From positions 66,813,501 to 66,877,500 of the forward strand of contig NC_064820.1 in assembly GCF_024166365.1 (NCBI RefSeq): 64,000 bases of DNA, written 5' to 3'. The notes beneath the pieces were generated by a model. The model had not been told where the DNA came from and made no database searches. It was given only the letters and a program-made list of their open reading frames with translations. This stretch comes from Elephas maximus indicus. Taxonomy: Eukaryota > Chordata > Mammalia > Proboscidea > Elephantidae. Position numbers and translations under genes: made by a program. The first letter of the stretch is position 1. Each line of letters starts with the position of its first letter. Below, in pieces: positions 11,967 through 24,100 of this stretch.

Positions 11967-12180
11967 AAAAAACAAGCCAGTTGCCCTTAAGTCACTTCCG
12001 ACTCATGGCAATCTCAGGTGTGTCAGAGTAGAACTGCACTCCATAGGGTTCTTCAAAGGCTTTGATCTTTCAGAAATAGATTTCAAGGTCTTACCTCTAA
12101 GGCAGCTGTGAGTGGATTCAAATCATCAACTTTTCAGTTAGTAGCTGAGCACTTAACTCTTTGCACCACCCAGGGATTCC
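11967..12180 (-). mobile_element. AfroSINE second subfamily, minus orientation
   Basis: Differs from the common form: 'gtgtcagagtagaactgcac', 'ccatagggttcttcaaaggc' and 'ctttgcaccacccagggatt'. The same variant recurs at 16264-16476, 37856-38079 and 49765-49955, so it is a genuine subfamily rather than random divergence. Confidence 0.85.
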
Positions 12181-12664
12181 ATTTACCTCCCAACCCCCTG
12201 CCTAAGAAAGCTGCCTCATGCAAGACGCATTCCCCTCCCCCAGGGGTACTCACACCCAAAAACTGGCCCATGTGCAGGAGTACAAAAGCCCCCCTGTCTC
12301 ATCTTGGGACAATTCTAGCTTTTGGCTAAACATTCTAGCTCTAAAGCTACCCATGGAATTGGTGGAGGCCTTTGTTGTCACTGCATCACAGTTCACCTTC
12401 TCCTTCTGCTCAGCCCTCCTTCTTTCACACTCCTGCAGGTATTAATCCCAAGACCACGTCCCAATAAATTTCCTGTATACTAATCTTCATTTCAGAGTCA
12501 GCTTCCTAGGAACTTTTACCTGTGATAATTCTTTTGTTATACTTAAACCACCACTTTCAGTTATCATTTAAAAACCTAAAATTTTGATGATGGCTTGTAT
12601 ACTAGTCGTGGTATAACACACAATTCCAAAACGTTAGTGGCTTAATCCAATAAAAACGTGTTTC
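12181..12664. other. intergenic; part of an unclassified old repeat from about 12600
   Basis: Sequence from about 12600 continues beyond the SINE (12856) and beyond the L1 (13712) to about 13870, and resembles an old interspersed repeat ('actccttccatcttttggct', 'gaactcagtcatataacc') I cannot name. No gene is supported. Confidence 0.4.
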
Positions 12665-12676
12665 TTAACCCATTGC

Positions 12677-12843
12677 GAAACCCTGATGGCATGGTAGTTA
12701 AGCGCTATGGCTGCTAACCAAAAGGTTGGTAGTTTAAATTCACCGGGTGCTCCTTGGAAACCCTATGGGGCAGTTCTACTCTGTCCTATAGGGTCGCTGT
12801 AAGTCGGAATCAACTCAACAGCAATGGATTTGGTTTTTTTGGT
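12677..12843 (+). mobile_element. AfroSINE, plus orientation, with TSD
   Basis: A full short-form copy flanked by TTAACCCATTGC (12665-12676) and TTAACTCATTGC (12844-12855). Confidence 0.94.
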
Positions 12844-13022
12844 TTAACTCATTGCATAATTCGTTGCTGTTTAATGGAGTAAAGAGGCAGTATAATGGAG
12901 GCTCAGCTCCACATAACCCAGACTCCTTCCATCTTTTGGCTCCACCCTCTTCTAAACCCTTAGAGTCCTGTCCTTCAGCTGGCAGATGAGGAAAGGAAAT
13001 AAGAAGCATGCATGGGAGTTTT

Positions 13023-13697
13023 TTTTAATATATAATTTTTATTGTGCTTTAAGTGAAAGTTTACAAATAAAGTCAGTCTCTCACACAAAAACTTATATAC
13101 ACCTTGCTACATACTCCCAGTTACTCTTCCCCCAATGAGACAGCCTGCTCTCACCCTCTACTCTCTCCTTTTGTGTCCGTTTCGCCAGCTTCTAACCCCC
13201 TCTACCCTCTCATCTACCCTCCAGGCAGGAGATGCCAACATAGTCTCAAGTGTCCACCTGATCCAAGAAGCTCACTCCTCACCAGCATCTCTCTCCAACC
13301 CATTGTCCAGTCCAATCCATGTCTGAAGAGTTAGCTTTGGAAATGGTTCCTGTCCTGGACCAACAGAAGGTCTGGGGACCTTGACCACTGGGCTCCTTCC
13401 AGTCTCAGTCAGACTATTAAGTCTGGTCTTTTTAAGACAATTTGGGGTCTGCATCCCACTGCTCTCCTGCCCCCTCAGGGGTTCTCTGTTATATTCCCCG
13501 TCAGGGCAGTCATCAGTTGTAGCCAGGCACCATCTAGTTCTTCTGGTCTCAGGATGATGTAGTCTCTGGTTCGTGTGGCCCTTTCTGTCTCTTGGGCTTG
13601 TAATTACCTTGTGTCCTTGGTGTTCTTCATTCTCCTTTGATCCAGGTGGGTTGAGACCAATTGATGCATCTTAGATGGCTGCTTGCTAGCGTTTAAG
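13023..13697 (-). mobile_element. 5'-truncated L1, minus orientation, with perfect TSD
   Basis: The reverse complement matches the L1 3' UTR at 25335-26010. Flanked by TGCATGGGAGTTTT at 13009-13022 and 13698-13711, an exact 14-bp target duplication. A fairly recent insertion. Confidence 0.95.
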
Positions 13698-13711
13698 TGC
13701 ATGGGAGTTTT

Positions 13712-15649
13712 GATAGCCTGGAAGGGCACACTAAACTTTACTAACATATCATTAACCGGAACTCAGTCATATAACCTCATTAAGTCAAGGGGGGCTGAAG
13801 AGCACTAGCAGTCTCTGCTAGACATTTATTAAATACTTGTGATCTTCAAGTCTTCCATTTTCCATGACCTGCAACATTCCTGTACTATCACTCAAGGACT
13901 GAGGCATGGTCTCTCTACTTCAACAAAATTTTCTGTAGTGTTTGTTTCTTTTCTCTTTCTTTCTTCTTGTATCTTTAACAAATAAGGACTTTTAAGAAAA
14001 ACAGAACCACAACATCACTATCATATCTAATAAAATTAATAATAATTCATTAATATAACTATACGATATGTGCACATTTCCTTGATTGTTCCCCAAAAAG
14101 TTTTTTCTGCAGTTTTAGTTCATGGACAGTTAGTGACAGCCATGTTACTGCAATTGGCCATGTCACTGCTCCACTTAAACCTTCCCAAAATGTCTGAAGG
14201 GTTCTTCTTTTTTGACTACTCTTATGATTTTGTAACAATTACAGCCATGTTGTAAATGAAGTTCTAAATCATAAACCAGCCTTTTCCTTCATGGATGATT
14301 CTTTGAGACTAGCTGGTGATTTATTTGTGTTTTCTTTTCCATAGATAGTCTTCATTCATTTTACTTACTATTACCCTTATATCCATAATATTGGCGCCAT
14401 TCCTGCTACTGCCTCTTCAGGATTAATATGATTTACAGAAAAAAGTTTCCACACCTTCAGAAAAATCTCTCCTTCCAAAAGATTTCCCAATCTTCAAGTT
14501 CAGCAATAAGGACATACGTTTACTCAATAATTTGTTTCAAATAAGATTTTATATCTTCAGGTTATAGTTGGGGTATTATATAAAAATGATGTGATTACAA
14601 AAATAAAAGCTTAAATGCCACATTTTTTTTTACATCTTTAAATGTCACACAAATAATTTCCATCAAGAGGTTAGAAAATGAACTGAAATTATTCATCCAA
14701 TCTGCTTTACATTTTTAGCACCATCTCTCCTAGTACACACTCAAATTATAAAATGAAGCTTAATAGATTTCTGAAAATATTCCTAAAAGCTGACTTGTAA
14801 TACAGCTACTAATGAGACACTCTTAAACTCTACTAAAAATTCCATAACCCTGTGGAAAATTGCACCTAGCGACTTTAAATTCTGCCTTTAACTCTGCAAA
14901 GCCCAGACAAATTCAAACCCTAACCAGAGATCCATTTACTATATGAACACCTTTGATGCATGACACATGATACTAATGTCCTACAGAGCTCAGGACAATA
15001 CTGACATCCATAAATGCCATGGCACTTGTATTAGTTGGGATTTTTGGTTGTAGGTAGCAGAAAATCCAACTGAAACTTCTAAAACAATGAAGTGAATTTA
15101 TGGATTATGTTCCTGAAAATTTCAAAAGTAGATCTGACTTCAAATGAGCTTTCGTTTAAAACAGCAGCTTAAGAAGTAAGACAACTATCCAGTTTCTCTC
15201 TCTCTCAACTTCTTGGCTCTGTTTCTTCAATGTTTATGCTATTTTCACCAGGCCCTTTCTTTGTGATCACAAGATGGCTGTCAACAACTTTGGGGCTACT
15301 TTCTTCCAGGTCCATTTTCTAGCAGAAAAGAGACAGTTTGCTTTCCCAACAATTCAAACCAACTCTGAGAATTTAGACTGTACCTTTTTGGCCTGGAATG
15401 GGTCATATTTCCATCTATTTACCAATCATGAGCTCTGGAGGATGGAATACAGCGATTGGCTTAAGCCAATCACAGCCTACCCTTGGAGCTGTTGAAGGAG
15501 GGATCAACCACACCTAAACAATATGATTGAGAAATTCAAAGTACTTGCTAGGAAGAGACAGGGGAAGGCAACAACAGTTGTTCACTACAATACTAAACCC
15601 AAAGTTACTCACTTGGGCTTTCTCCTGGGATAAAGTGTAAAGGGCAATA
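13712..15649. other. intergenic, nothing firmly recognised
   Basis: No gene is supported. About 15000-15570 ('gtattagttgggatttttgg', 'gattggcttaagccaatcac') looks repeat-derived but I cannot name the family. Confidence 0.4.
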
Positions 15650-15692
15650 TAAACCAAAAAACCAAACCCATTGCCAATGAGTCAATTAAGAC
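15650..15692 (-). mobile_element. AfroSINE 3' fragment, minus orientation
   Basis: 'aaccaaacccattgccaatg' followed by 'agtcaatta' is the AfroSINE 3' end only; the copy is heavily truncated. Confidence 0.7.
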
Positions 15693-16249
15693 TAGTTTTT
15701 GCTTTGTATTCTATTAATTTGAACTCTGAAAGAGGTTTTAGGTGAAGATATACTTCATTGCAGGTAAATAATTTCTTCTCAAGATATTAAATGTGGTTGT
15801 AGAATTTCATGGTACCACCACTTGATAATAAACTAGAACATTAGAGTCCAACAAAATCTTGTCATATGAAGGTATGTTCTTTAACATCTTTCTCTAAATT
15901 ATAAGTTATCTATAGACCCTTTGGCTTCTATCTTACCTTGTTCTTGCTTCCCAAGCCACTGTGTATACGAGAAAAATTACAATATCTTCTAATGATTATC
16001 TTTTTTCTTTTTAAGAATCAAAGCACTATATATATCGCTCTCCTTTATCCTATATGTTTTATAAGTAATCAGATTCTATTCTTTATATTTCCTATATCTA
16101 TCTGTCCTTTTCCTCTCCTCCTGTCACCCCACTAACCCAAACTTGAATACTTTCATACCTGGACTTCTCATAAGTCTCCTAACTGACTATTCCGATGCAA
16201 GACTCACCTCCCTCCAAATTGTTTGGCATAACACTTCTAGACTAATATT
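15693..16249. other. intergenic; L2-like stretch at 16140-16249
   Basis: 16140-16249 ('acttctcataagtctcctaa', 'acttctagactaatattcct') resembles L2 3' sequence. The remainder is unrecognised. Confidence 0.4.
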
Positions 16250-16263
16250 CCTTAAATAACTAT

Positions 16264-16476
16264 AAACCAACCAACTAGCTGCCATCAAGGTGATTCCAAT
16301 TCATGATGACACCATAGGTATCAAAGTAGAACTGTGTTCCATATGGTTTTCAATAATTGTGATCTTTTGGAAATAGATAGCCAGGCCTTTCTTTCAATGT
16401 GCCTCTGGGTAGATTCAAACTGCCAAACTCTTGGTTAATAGCTGAGCACATTAACCATTTGCACCATCCAGGGACT
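16264..16476 (-). mobile_element. AfroSINE second subfamily, minus orientation, with perfect TSD
   Basis: Same variant as 11967-12180. Flanked by CCTTAAATAACTAT at 16250-16263 and 16477-16490, an exact 14-bp duplication. The second duplicate directly abuts the 3' end of the RTE element. Confidence 0.94.
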
Positions 16477-16490
16477 CCTTAAATAACTAT

Positions 16491-17920
16491 TGTTGTTGCT
16501 GTTGTTAGGTGCTGTCAAGTTGGTTCCAACTCATACTAACACTATGTACAAGAGAACAAAACACTGCCCAGTCCCGTGCCATCCTTACAATTGTTGCTAT
16601 GTTTGAGCCCATTGTTGCAGCCACTGTGTCAATCCATCTCATCTAGGGTCTTCCTCTTTTTTGCTTACTCTCTACCTTAACGAGCATAATGTCGCTCTCC
16701 AGGGACAGGTCCCTCCTGATGACACATCTAGAGAACATGAGACAGTCTTGTCATCCTCGCTTCCAAGGAACACTCTGGCTGTACTCTTCTAAGACAGACT
16801 TGTTTGTTCTTCTGGCAGTCCGTGGTATATTCAGTATTCTTCACCAACACCATAATTCAAAGGCATCAATTCTTCTTCAATCTTCCTTATTCATTGTCCA
16901 GCTTTCGCATGCATACAAGGCAGTTGAAAATATCATGGCTTGGGTAAGGCGCACCTTAGTCTTCAAGGTGACATATTTGCTCTTCAACACTTTAAAGAGG
17001 TCTTTTCAGCAGATTTGCCCAATGCAAAACTTCATTTGATTTCTTGACTGCTGCTTGCATGGGCATTGACTATGGATCCAAGTGAAATGAAATTCTTGAT
17101 AACTTCAATTTTTTCTCCGTTTATCATGATGTTGCTTATTGGTTCAGTTGTGTGGATTTTTGTTTTCTTTTTATTGATGTGTAATCCATACTGAAGGCTT
17201 TAGTCTTTGATCTTCATCAGTAAGTGCTTCAAGTCCTCTTCGCTTTCAGCAAGCAAGGTTCTGTCATCTGTATATCACAAGTTGCTAATAAGTCTTCCTC
17301 TAATCCTGATGCCTTATTCTTCTTTATATAGTTCAGCTTCTCAGATTATTTGCTCAGCATACAGATTGAATAAGTGTGGTGATAGGATACAACCCTGACG
17401 CACACCTTTTCTGACTTTAAACTGTGCAGTATCCCCTTGTTCTGTTTGAATGACTGCCTCTTTGTCTATGTACAGGTTTCTCATGAGCACAATTAAGTGT
17501 CCTGGAATTCCCAATCTTCCCAATGTTATCCATAATTTGTTATGATCCACACAGTCAAAGCGTTTGCACAGTCAACAAAACACAGGTAAACATCTTTCTG
17601 ATATTCTCTTCTTTCAGCCAGGATCCATCTGATATCAGCAATGATATACCTCATTCTACTTCCTCTTTCTGAATCTGGGATGAACTTCTGGCAGTTTCCT
17701 GTTGTACTTACTCCTGCAACAACTTTTGAATTATCTTCAGGAACATCTTACTTGACATGATATTAATGATATTGTTTGATAGTTTCTACATTTTGTTGAA
17801 TCACCTTTCTTTGGAACAGGCACATATATGGATCTCTTTCAGTCATTTGGCCAAGCAGCTGTCTTCCAAAGTTCTCAGCATAGATGAGTGAGCACTTTTA
17901 GCACCGCATTCCTTTGTTGA
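16491..17920 (-). mobile_element. RTE-clade LINE, 3' part, minus orientation
   Basis: Starts (as the element's 3' end) with TGTTGTTGCTGTTGTTAGGT, the tandem-triplet tail of RTE/BovB-type LINEs. On the minus strand a reverse-transcriptase fragment at 17341-17550 reads 'GVRQGCILSPHLFNLYAE', the motif 4 region of RTE-type RT, preceded by 'GIPGHLIVLMRNLYIDKE'. The frame is broken elsewhere, so it is inactive. A weak duplication AAATAACT is present on both sides (inside 16477-16490 and again near 17923). 5'-truncated. Confidence 0.88.
17341..17550 (-). pseudogene. RTE reverse transcriptase fragment
   Basis: About 69 codons of RT from the fingers/palm region, with the RQGC and LSP residues preserved ('VRQGCILSPHLFN'). 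It belongs to the RTE element at 16491-17920 and ends at stops and frameshifts on both sides; no complete YADD-containing domain can be read in the same frame. Confidence 0.8.
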
Positions 17921-17934
17921 AATAACTGTGATAA

Positions 17935-18178
17935 CTATAGCAACTACTTATGAAGGACCTATTTTGTGCCAGATGCTTTACAGCTTTAACATCATTTTAT
18001 TTAATCATTATAAAAACTCTGTGACATAGCTATTATCCCCATTTTATACATGAGAAAACTGAGACTCAGAAAAGTCAATAACGTGCCCAAGGCCACACAC
18101 ATAAGAAACAGGTACGTGGAACCAGATAAGTCATACTTCAAAGCTCGTGCTCCTTCCATTATATCATGATGCTGCTCT
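17935..18178 (-). mobile_element. MIR SINE, minus orientation
   Basis: 'ttatccccattttatacatg', 'agaaaactgagactcagaaa' and 'cccaaggccacacacataag' match the reverse complement of the mammalian MIR in correct order. Nearly full length. Confidence 0.9.
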
Positions 18179-18446
18179 ATGACATTTCTGTTCTCAAAGA
18201 AGTTCCATACTAAATCCATTATCAAAGGTAAACATCTCTGCATGGCTATCAAGGCCTCCATCATTATATCCTACCTACAGGTTTTTACAGTTACTCCCAA
18301 TGAATACATCTCTCGTCTGATGGGCTTCTTCAACTTCCCTCCTGTAAACCGGCCATGTTCATTACCCTGTACTTCTGCAGGAAAAAAAAAAAAATCTTGA
18401 TTGTAAAAACAATACCAACTAATTTAAAGGTCAAGCAATATAAAAA
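18179..18446. other. intergenic, nothing recognised
   Basis: Short stretch before the L1 target site, with an A run at 18381-18393. Confidence 0.5.
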
Positions 18447-18458
18447 TGACTAAAGTAG

Positions 18459-19707
18459 GAGGCGGAGCCAAGATGGCGGAATAGACAGATGCTTCCGGCA
18501 AGCCCTCTTTACAACCCCCCAAAAAACAGGTGAAACGAGTATATTTGTGACAAGCTGGGAGCCCTGAGCTTCAAAGGCAAGCTTAGAAAACAAACTGAGG
18601 GGCAGGGGAAGGAAGAGACAGTTCAAAAGAGGAGAGGAGTTACTGGACCTGAATCGCAGGAAGCCCTCAGGCACCATTGCCGGAGCCGTGGAGGCGGCGG
18701 GCTGGTACTAGCATTGGGCCGCAGTTTCCTCAAGGAGAAGCAGCCAGCCACACAGCCCACTCACAACTCTGGAACCTGAGGAGGACGGCGCTCTGGGCAA
18801 AAGCTAAGTACTTGAGTATATTTTACTGGCCCCCCCCCCACCCCCAAGCTGGCTTCAGTGGATAGGCACTGTTGAGCACCTAGAGCCATCCTCCCGGCCT
18901 TGGGGAAGGAAAAAATTTGCAACTGGGGGAAAAGATAATTTGCTAGCTCCACTAAACAGAGGAGCTCAGGACTGAAGCAGCTCCTGTCCAGGCATAAACC
19001 ATCGATGGACTCTGAGCACCTTTCCCTTCTGCATGGATCTGTGTGGGCCTATTTCAGGAGAATAGGCCCTTGTTGGCAGACTCCAACCATTTCAGCTGTG
19101 CAGTGGAGAGGTGGGTGTTTGATGTTTGACTTTGCTTTGCCCATTCAACAAGGTCCCCACCTACCCACATCAGGGACCTAAGGACTGGTAGCTCCACTCA
19201 GGTCACCCAGCCACCCGTGACAGAGATCCAAAGATAACTGGTACCTCCCAGTCCTTACAACCAAAAACTTTGGGTGCCCGTGGTCCATCTGCAGAACCCA
19301 CCCACCTGCATGCTCTAGGGAACAGGGACATGCTTTCCTCAGAGACAATCAAGGGTCAGTTCTCAGCCCCGTGCCTTGTTCAGAGTGTGACCCTCTGCTG
19401 CAATCAGATACCGGTATATATGCCGATCACCCCTGCCCCTCTAAGACTGTAGGACAGAGCCTGTACCACACACTTGGTGATCAGCTACCTGGAAACCTGA
19501 GCTGAACTCATACAAGAAAACTGAATGGACTCCTAGACTTATGTACCTGATAACAGCTCTAGCCATCTGGGGACAGGACGTCAGCAATCCAAAGGTGAAA
19601 ATAATCAAGCTAGCTCACTCAAGCAACCCATAGGGGGATACCAAAACAAAACAAAGCCAGAAGCTATGACACAGTAAGCAAGCATAAACTAATACAATAA
19701 CTTATAG
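18459..19707 (+). promoter_or_regulatory. L1 5' UTR (internal promoter region)
   Basis: About 1.25 kb between the L1 start and ORF1. L1 5' UTRs carry an internal promoter; here 'CCAAGATGGCGG' at 18470-18481 contains the AAGATGGC core that binds YY1 near the start of many mammalian L1s. The corresponding region of the second copy is 32025-33284. Promoter activity of this decayed copy is unknown. Confidence 0.7.
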
Positions 19708-20726
19708 ATGGCTCAGAGACAACAGTCAATATCAAGTGACATAAAGAAACAGAACATGATCACCTCAACAGGCTCTCAAAACAAAGACTCCAGGGATCTT
19801 CTAGATGAAAGTGCATTCCTGGAATTATCAGAGCCAGAATACAAAAGTTTAATTTACGAAGAACTCTTCAAGACATCAGGAAGGAAGTAAGACAATATGC
19901 AGAACAAGCCAAGGAACACACAGATAATGCAACTGAATAAATTAGAAAGATTATTCAGGAATGTAATGAAAAGTTTAATAAGCTGGAAAAATCTATAGAC
20001 AGGCAGCAATCAGAAATTCAGAAGATTAACCATAAAATTACAGAAGTAGACAACTCAATAGAAAGTAGGAAGAGGAGAATTGAGCAAGTAGAAGCTAGGA
20101 TTTCTGAACTCGAAGATAAATCACTTTCCACTAATATATCTAAAGAAAAATCAGATAAAAGAATTAAAAAAAATGAAGAAACCTTAAGAATCACATGGGA
20201 CTCTATCAAGAGAAATAATCTACGAGTGATTGGAGTACCAGAACAGGGAGGGATAACAGAAAATACAGAGAGAATTGTTGAAGGTTTGTTGGCAGAAAAC
20301 TTCCCTGATATTGTGAAAGATGAGACGATATCTATGCAGGATGCTCATTGAACTCCACATAAGGTAGATCTTAAAAGAAAGGCACCAAAACATATTATAA
20401 TCAAACTTGCCAAAACCAAAGATAAAGAGAGAATTATAAGAGCAGCAAGGGATAAACAAAAAGTCACCTACAAAGGAGAGCCAATAAGAATGAGCTCGGA
20501 CTACTCGGCAGAAACCATGCAGGCAAGAAGGAAATGGGATGACATATTTAAAAAATTGAAGGAAAAAAATTGCCTGCCAAAAATCATATATCCAGCAAAA
20601 CTGTCTCTTAAATATGAAGGTGAAATTAAGACATTTCCAGATAAACACAAGTTTAGGGAATTCATAAAAACCAAACCAAAACCACAAGAAGTACTAAAGG
20701 GAGTTCTTTCATTAGAAAACCAATAA
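19708..20726 (+). pseudogene. L1 ORF1p, broken
   Basis: RNA-binding chaperone of the L1 ribonucleoprotein. The N-terminal 60 codons begin MAQRQQSISSDIKKQNMITS and stop at 19888-19890. Coiled-coil-like sequence follows in another frame ('QQSEIQKINHKITEV' near 20007-20050), then the C-terminal domain 'MSSDYSAETMQARRKW...' at 20490-20726. Breaks: loss of frame within codons ~45-60, TAA near 19938 ('actgaataaatt') and TGA at about 20348 ('gctcattgaactcc'). The first break and the TGA are also in the copy at 33285. Length otherwise fits an ORF1p of about 340 residues. Confidence 0.9.
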
Positions 20727-21186
20727 TATCAGGTATCAACCCAAGACTAGAACACTGGGCAGAGCAACCAGAAGTCAACTCAGACAGGAAAATCCAAAAA
20801 AACAAAGCAAAATTATTCAAAAAAAAAAAAACTCAATACAGGCTAACAGCAGTGTTACTATATACAAGAAGACAACATTAGAATAATAAAGAGGGACTAA
20901 GAAATGTAATCATACACCTTCCATATGGAGAGGAAGATACGGCAATACAAAGAAAAAAAGTTAGGTTTAAATTTAGAAAAATAGGGGTAAATAATAAGTT
21001 AACCACAAAGGAGACAAGCCATCCTACTCATCAAAATAAAATACAAGAAAAAAATAGAGACTCAGCAGAAACAAAATCAACAACAACAAACATGAGGAAA
21101 GGACAATATATAAAGACAATCTACTCAGCACATAAAATTAAGTGGGAAAAAGAAACTGTCAACAACACACAAAAAAAGACATCAAA

Positions 21187-24100
21187 ATGATAGCACTAAA
21201 TTCATACCTATCCATAATTACCCTGAATGAAATGGAGTAAATGCACCAATAAAGAGACAGAGTGGCAGAATGGATTAAAAAACAAGATCTGACTATATGC
21301 TGCCTACAAGAGACACACCTTAGGCTTAGAGACACAAACAAACTAAAACTCAAATGATGGAAAAAAATATATCAAGCAAACAATGGTCAAAAAAGAGCAG
21401 GAGTGGCAATATTAATTTCTGACAAAATAGACTTTAAAGTTAAATCTATCAGAAAAGATAAGGAAGGACACTATATAATGATTAAAGGGACAACACACCA
21501 AGAAGATAAGACCATATTAAATATTTTTGTACCCAATGATAGGGCTACAAGATACATAAAACAAACTCTATCAGCATTGAAAAGTGAGATAGACAGCTCC
21601 CCAATAATAGTAGGAGACTTCAACACAGCACTTTCGGTGAAGGACAGGACATCCAGAAAGAAGCTCATTAAAGACACGGAAGATCTAAATGCCACAATCA
21701 ACCAACTTGACCTCGTAGACATATACAGAACATTCCACCCAAGAGCAACCAACTATACTTTCTTTTCTAGTGCACGATGGAACATTCTCTAGAATAGACC
21801 ACGTATTAGGTCATAAAGCAAGCCTTAGCAGAATCCAAAACATTGAAATATTACAAAGCATCTTCTCTGACGATAAGGCCATAAAAGAAGAAATCAATAA
21901 CAGGAAAAGCAGGGAAAAGAAATCAAACACTTGGAAACTGAACAATACCCTGCTCAAAAAAGACTGGATTATAGAAGACATTAAGGATGGAATAAAGAAA
22001 TTCATAGAATCCAATGAGAAAGAAAACACTTCCTATCAGAACCTTTGGGACACAGCAAAAGCGGTGCTCAGAGGCCAATTTATATCAATAAATGCACACA
22101 TCCAAAAAGAAGAAGGGCCAAAATCAAAGAATTATCCCTACAACTTGAACAAATAGAAAGAGAGCAACAAAAGAAACCCTCAGGCACCAGAAGAAAACAA
22201 ATAATAAAATTAGAGCTGAACTAAATGAAACAGAACACAGGAAAAACAATTGAGAGAATTAACAAGACCAAAAGCTGTTTTTTTTTAAAAAAATCAACAA
22301 AATTGATGAACCACTGGCCAAACTGACAAAAGAAAAACAGGAGAGGAAGCAAATAACCCGAGTAAGCAATGAGATGGGCAATATTACAACAGACCGAACT
22401 GAAATTAAAAGAATCATATCAGATTACTATGAAAAATTGTACTCTAACAAATTTGAAAACCTAAAGAAATGGACGAATTCCTAGAAACACACTACCTACC
22501 TAAACTAACACAAACAGAGGTAGAACAACTAAACAGACCCATAACAAAGGAAGAGATTGAAAAGGTAATCAAAAAACTCCCAACAAAAAAAAACCCTGGT
22601 CTGGACTGGTTCACTGCAGAGTTCTACCAAACTTTCAGAGAAGAGTTAACACCACTACTGCTAAGGGTATTTCAGGGTGCAGAAAAGGACAGAATACTAC
22701 CAAACTCATTCTATGAAGCCACCATATCCCTGATACCAAAACCAGGTAAAGACACCACAAGAAAAGAAGATTACAGACCTGTATCCCTCATGAACATAGA
22801 TGCAAAAATCCTCAACAAAATTCTAGCCGATAGATTTCAACAACACATCAAAAAAACAATTCACCATGACCAAGTGGGATTCATACCAGGTATGTAGGGA
22901 TGGTTCAGCATTAGAAAAACAATTAATGTAATCCACCACATAAATCAACTCGACGGCATTGGGTTTACCACATAAATAAAACAAAAGGTAAGAATCACAT
23001 GATTTTATCAATTGATGCAGAAAAGGCATTTGACAAAGTTCAACGCTCAGTCATGATAAAAAAAACTCTCAGCAAAATAGGAATAGAAGGAAAATTCCTC
23101 AACATAATAAAGGGCATTTATACAAAGCCAATAGCCAACATCTTCCTAAATGGAGAGAGCCTGAAATCATTCCCCTTGATATTGGGAACCAGACAAGGAT
23201 GCCCTTTATCACCACTCTTATTCAACATTGTGCTGGAAGACCTAGCCAGAGCAATTAAACTAGATAAAGAAATAAAGGGCATCCAGATTGGCAAGGAAGA
23301 AGTAGAAGTATCTCTATTTGCGGATGACATGATCTTATACACAGAAAACCCTAAGGAATCCTCCAGAAAACTACTGAAACTAACAGAAGAACTCAGCATA
23401 GTATCAGGATACAAGATAAACATAAAAAAATCAGTTGGATTCCTCTACACCAACAAAAACAACATTGAAGAGGAACTCACCAAATCGATGCCATTTACAG
23501 TAGTCCCCAAGAAGATAAAATACTTAGGAATAAATCTTACCAGAGATGTAAAAGACTTATACAAAGAAAACTACAGTACACTTCTGTAAGAAACCAAAAG
23601 TGATACATAAGTGGAAAAATGTACCTTGCTCATGGATAGGAAGACTTAACATTACAAGAATGTCTATTCTACCAAAGGGGTTCTATACATTTAATGCAAT
23701 TCCGATCCAAATCCCAACAACATTCTTTAATGAGATGGAGAAACAAATCACCAACTTCATATGGAAGGGAAAAAGGCCCCGGATAAGTAAAGCATTACTG
23801 AAAAAGAAGGACAAAGTGGGAGGCCTTACTTTACCTGATTTTAGAACCTATTATACTGCCACAGTAGTCAAAACAGCCTGGTACTGGTACAACAACAGAT
23901 ACGTAGACCAATGGAACAGAATTGAGAATCCAGACATAAATCCATCCACACTTGAGCAGTTGATATTTGACAAAGGCCCTAAAACAGCTAAATGGGGGGA
24001 AAGACAGTCTTTTTAACATATGGTACTGGCATAACTGGATATCCATCTGAAAAAAAATGAAACAAGACCCATACCTCACTCCATGCACAAAAATGAGCTG

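Noticed and set aside
20220-20687. 155-codon minus-strand ORF
   Set aside because: It is the antisense of the L1 ORF1 coding region and Phe/Trp-rich, as expected from reversed Lys/Asn-rich codons.
23315-23341. FADD instead of YADD in L1 reverse transcriptase
   Set aside because: FADD is the usual form in L1 ORF2; not an inactivating change.
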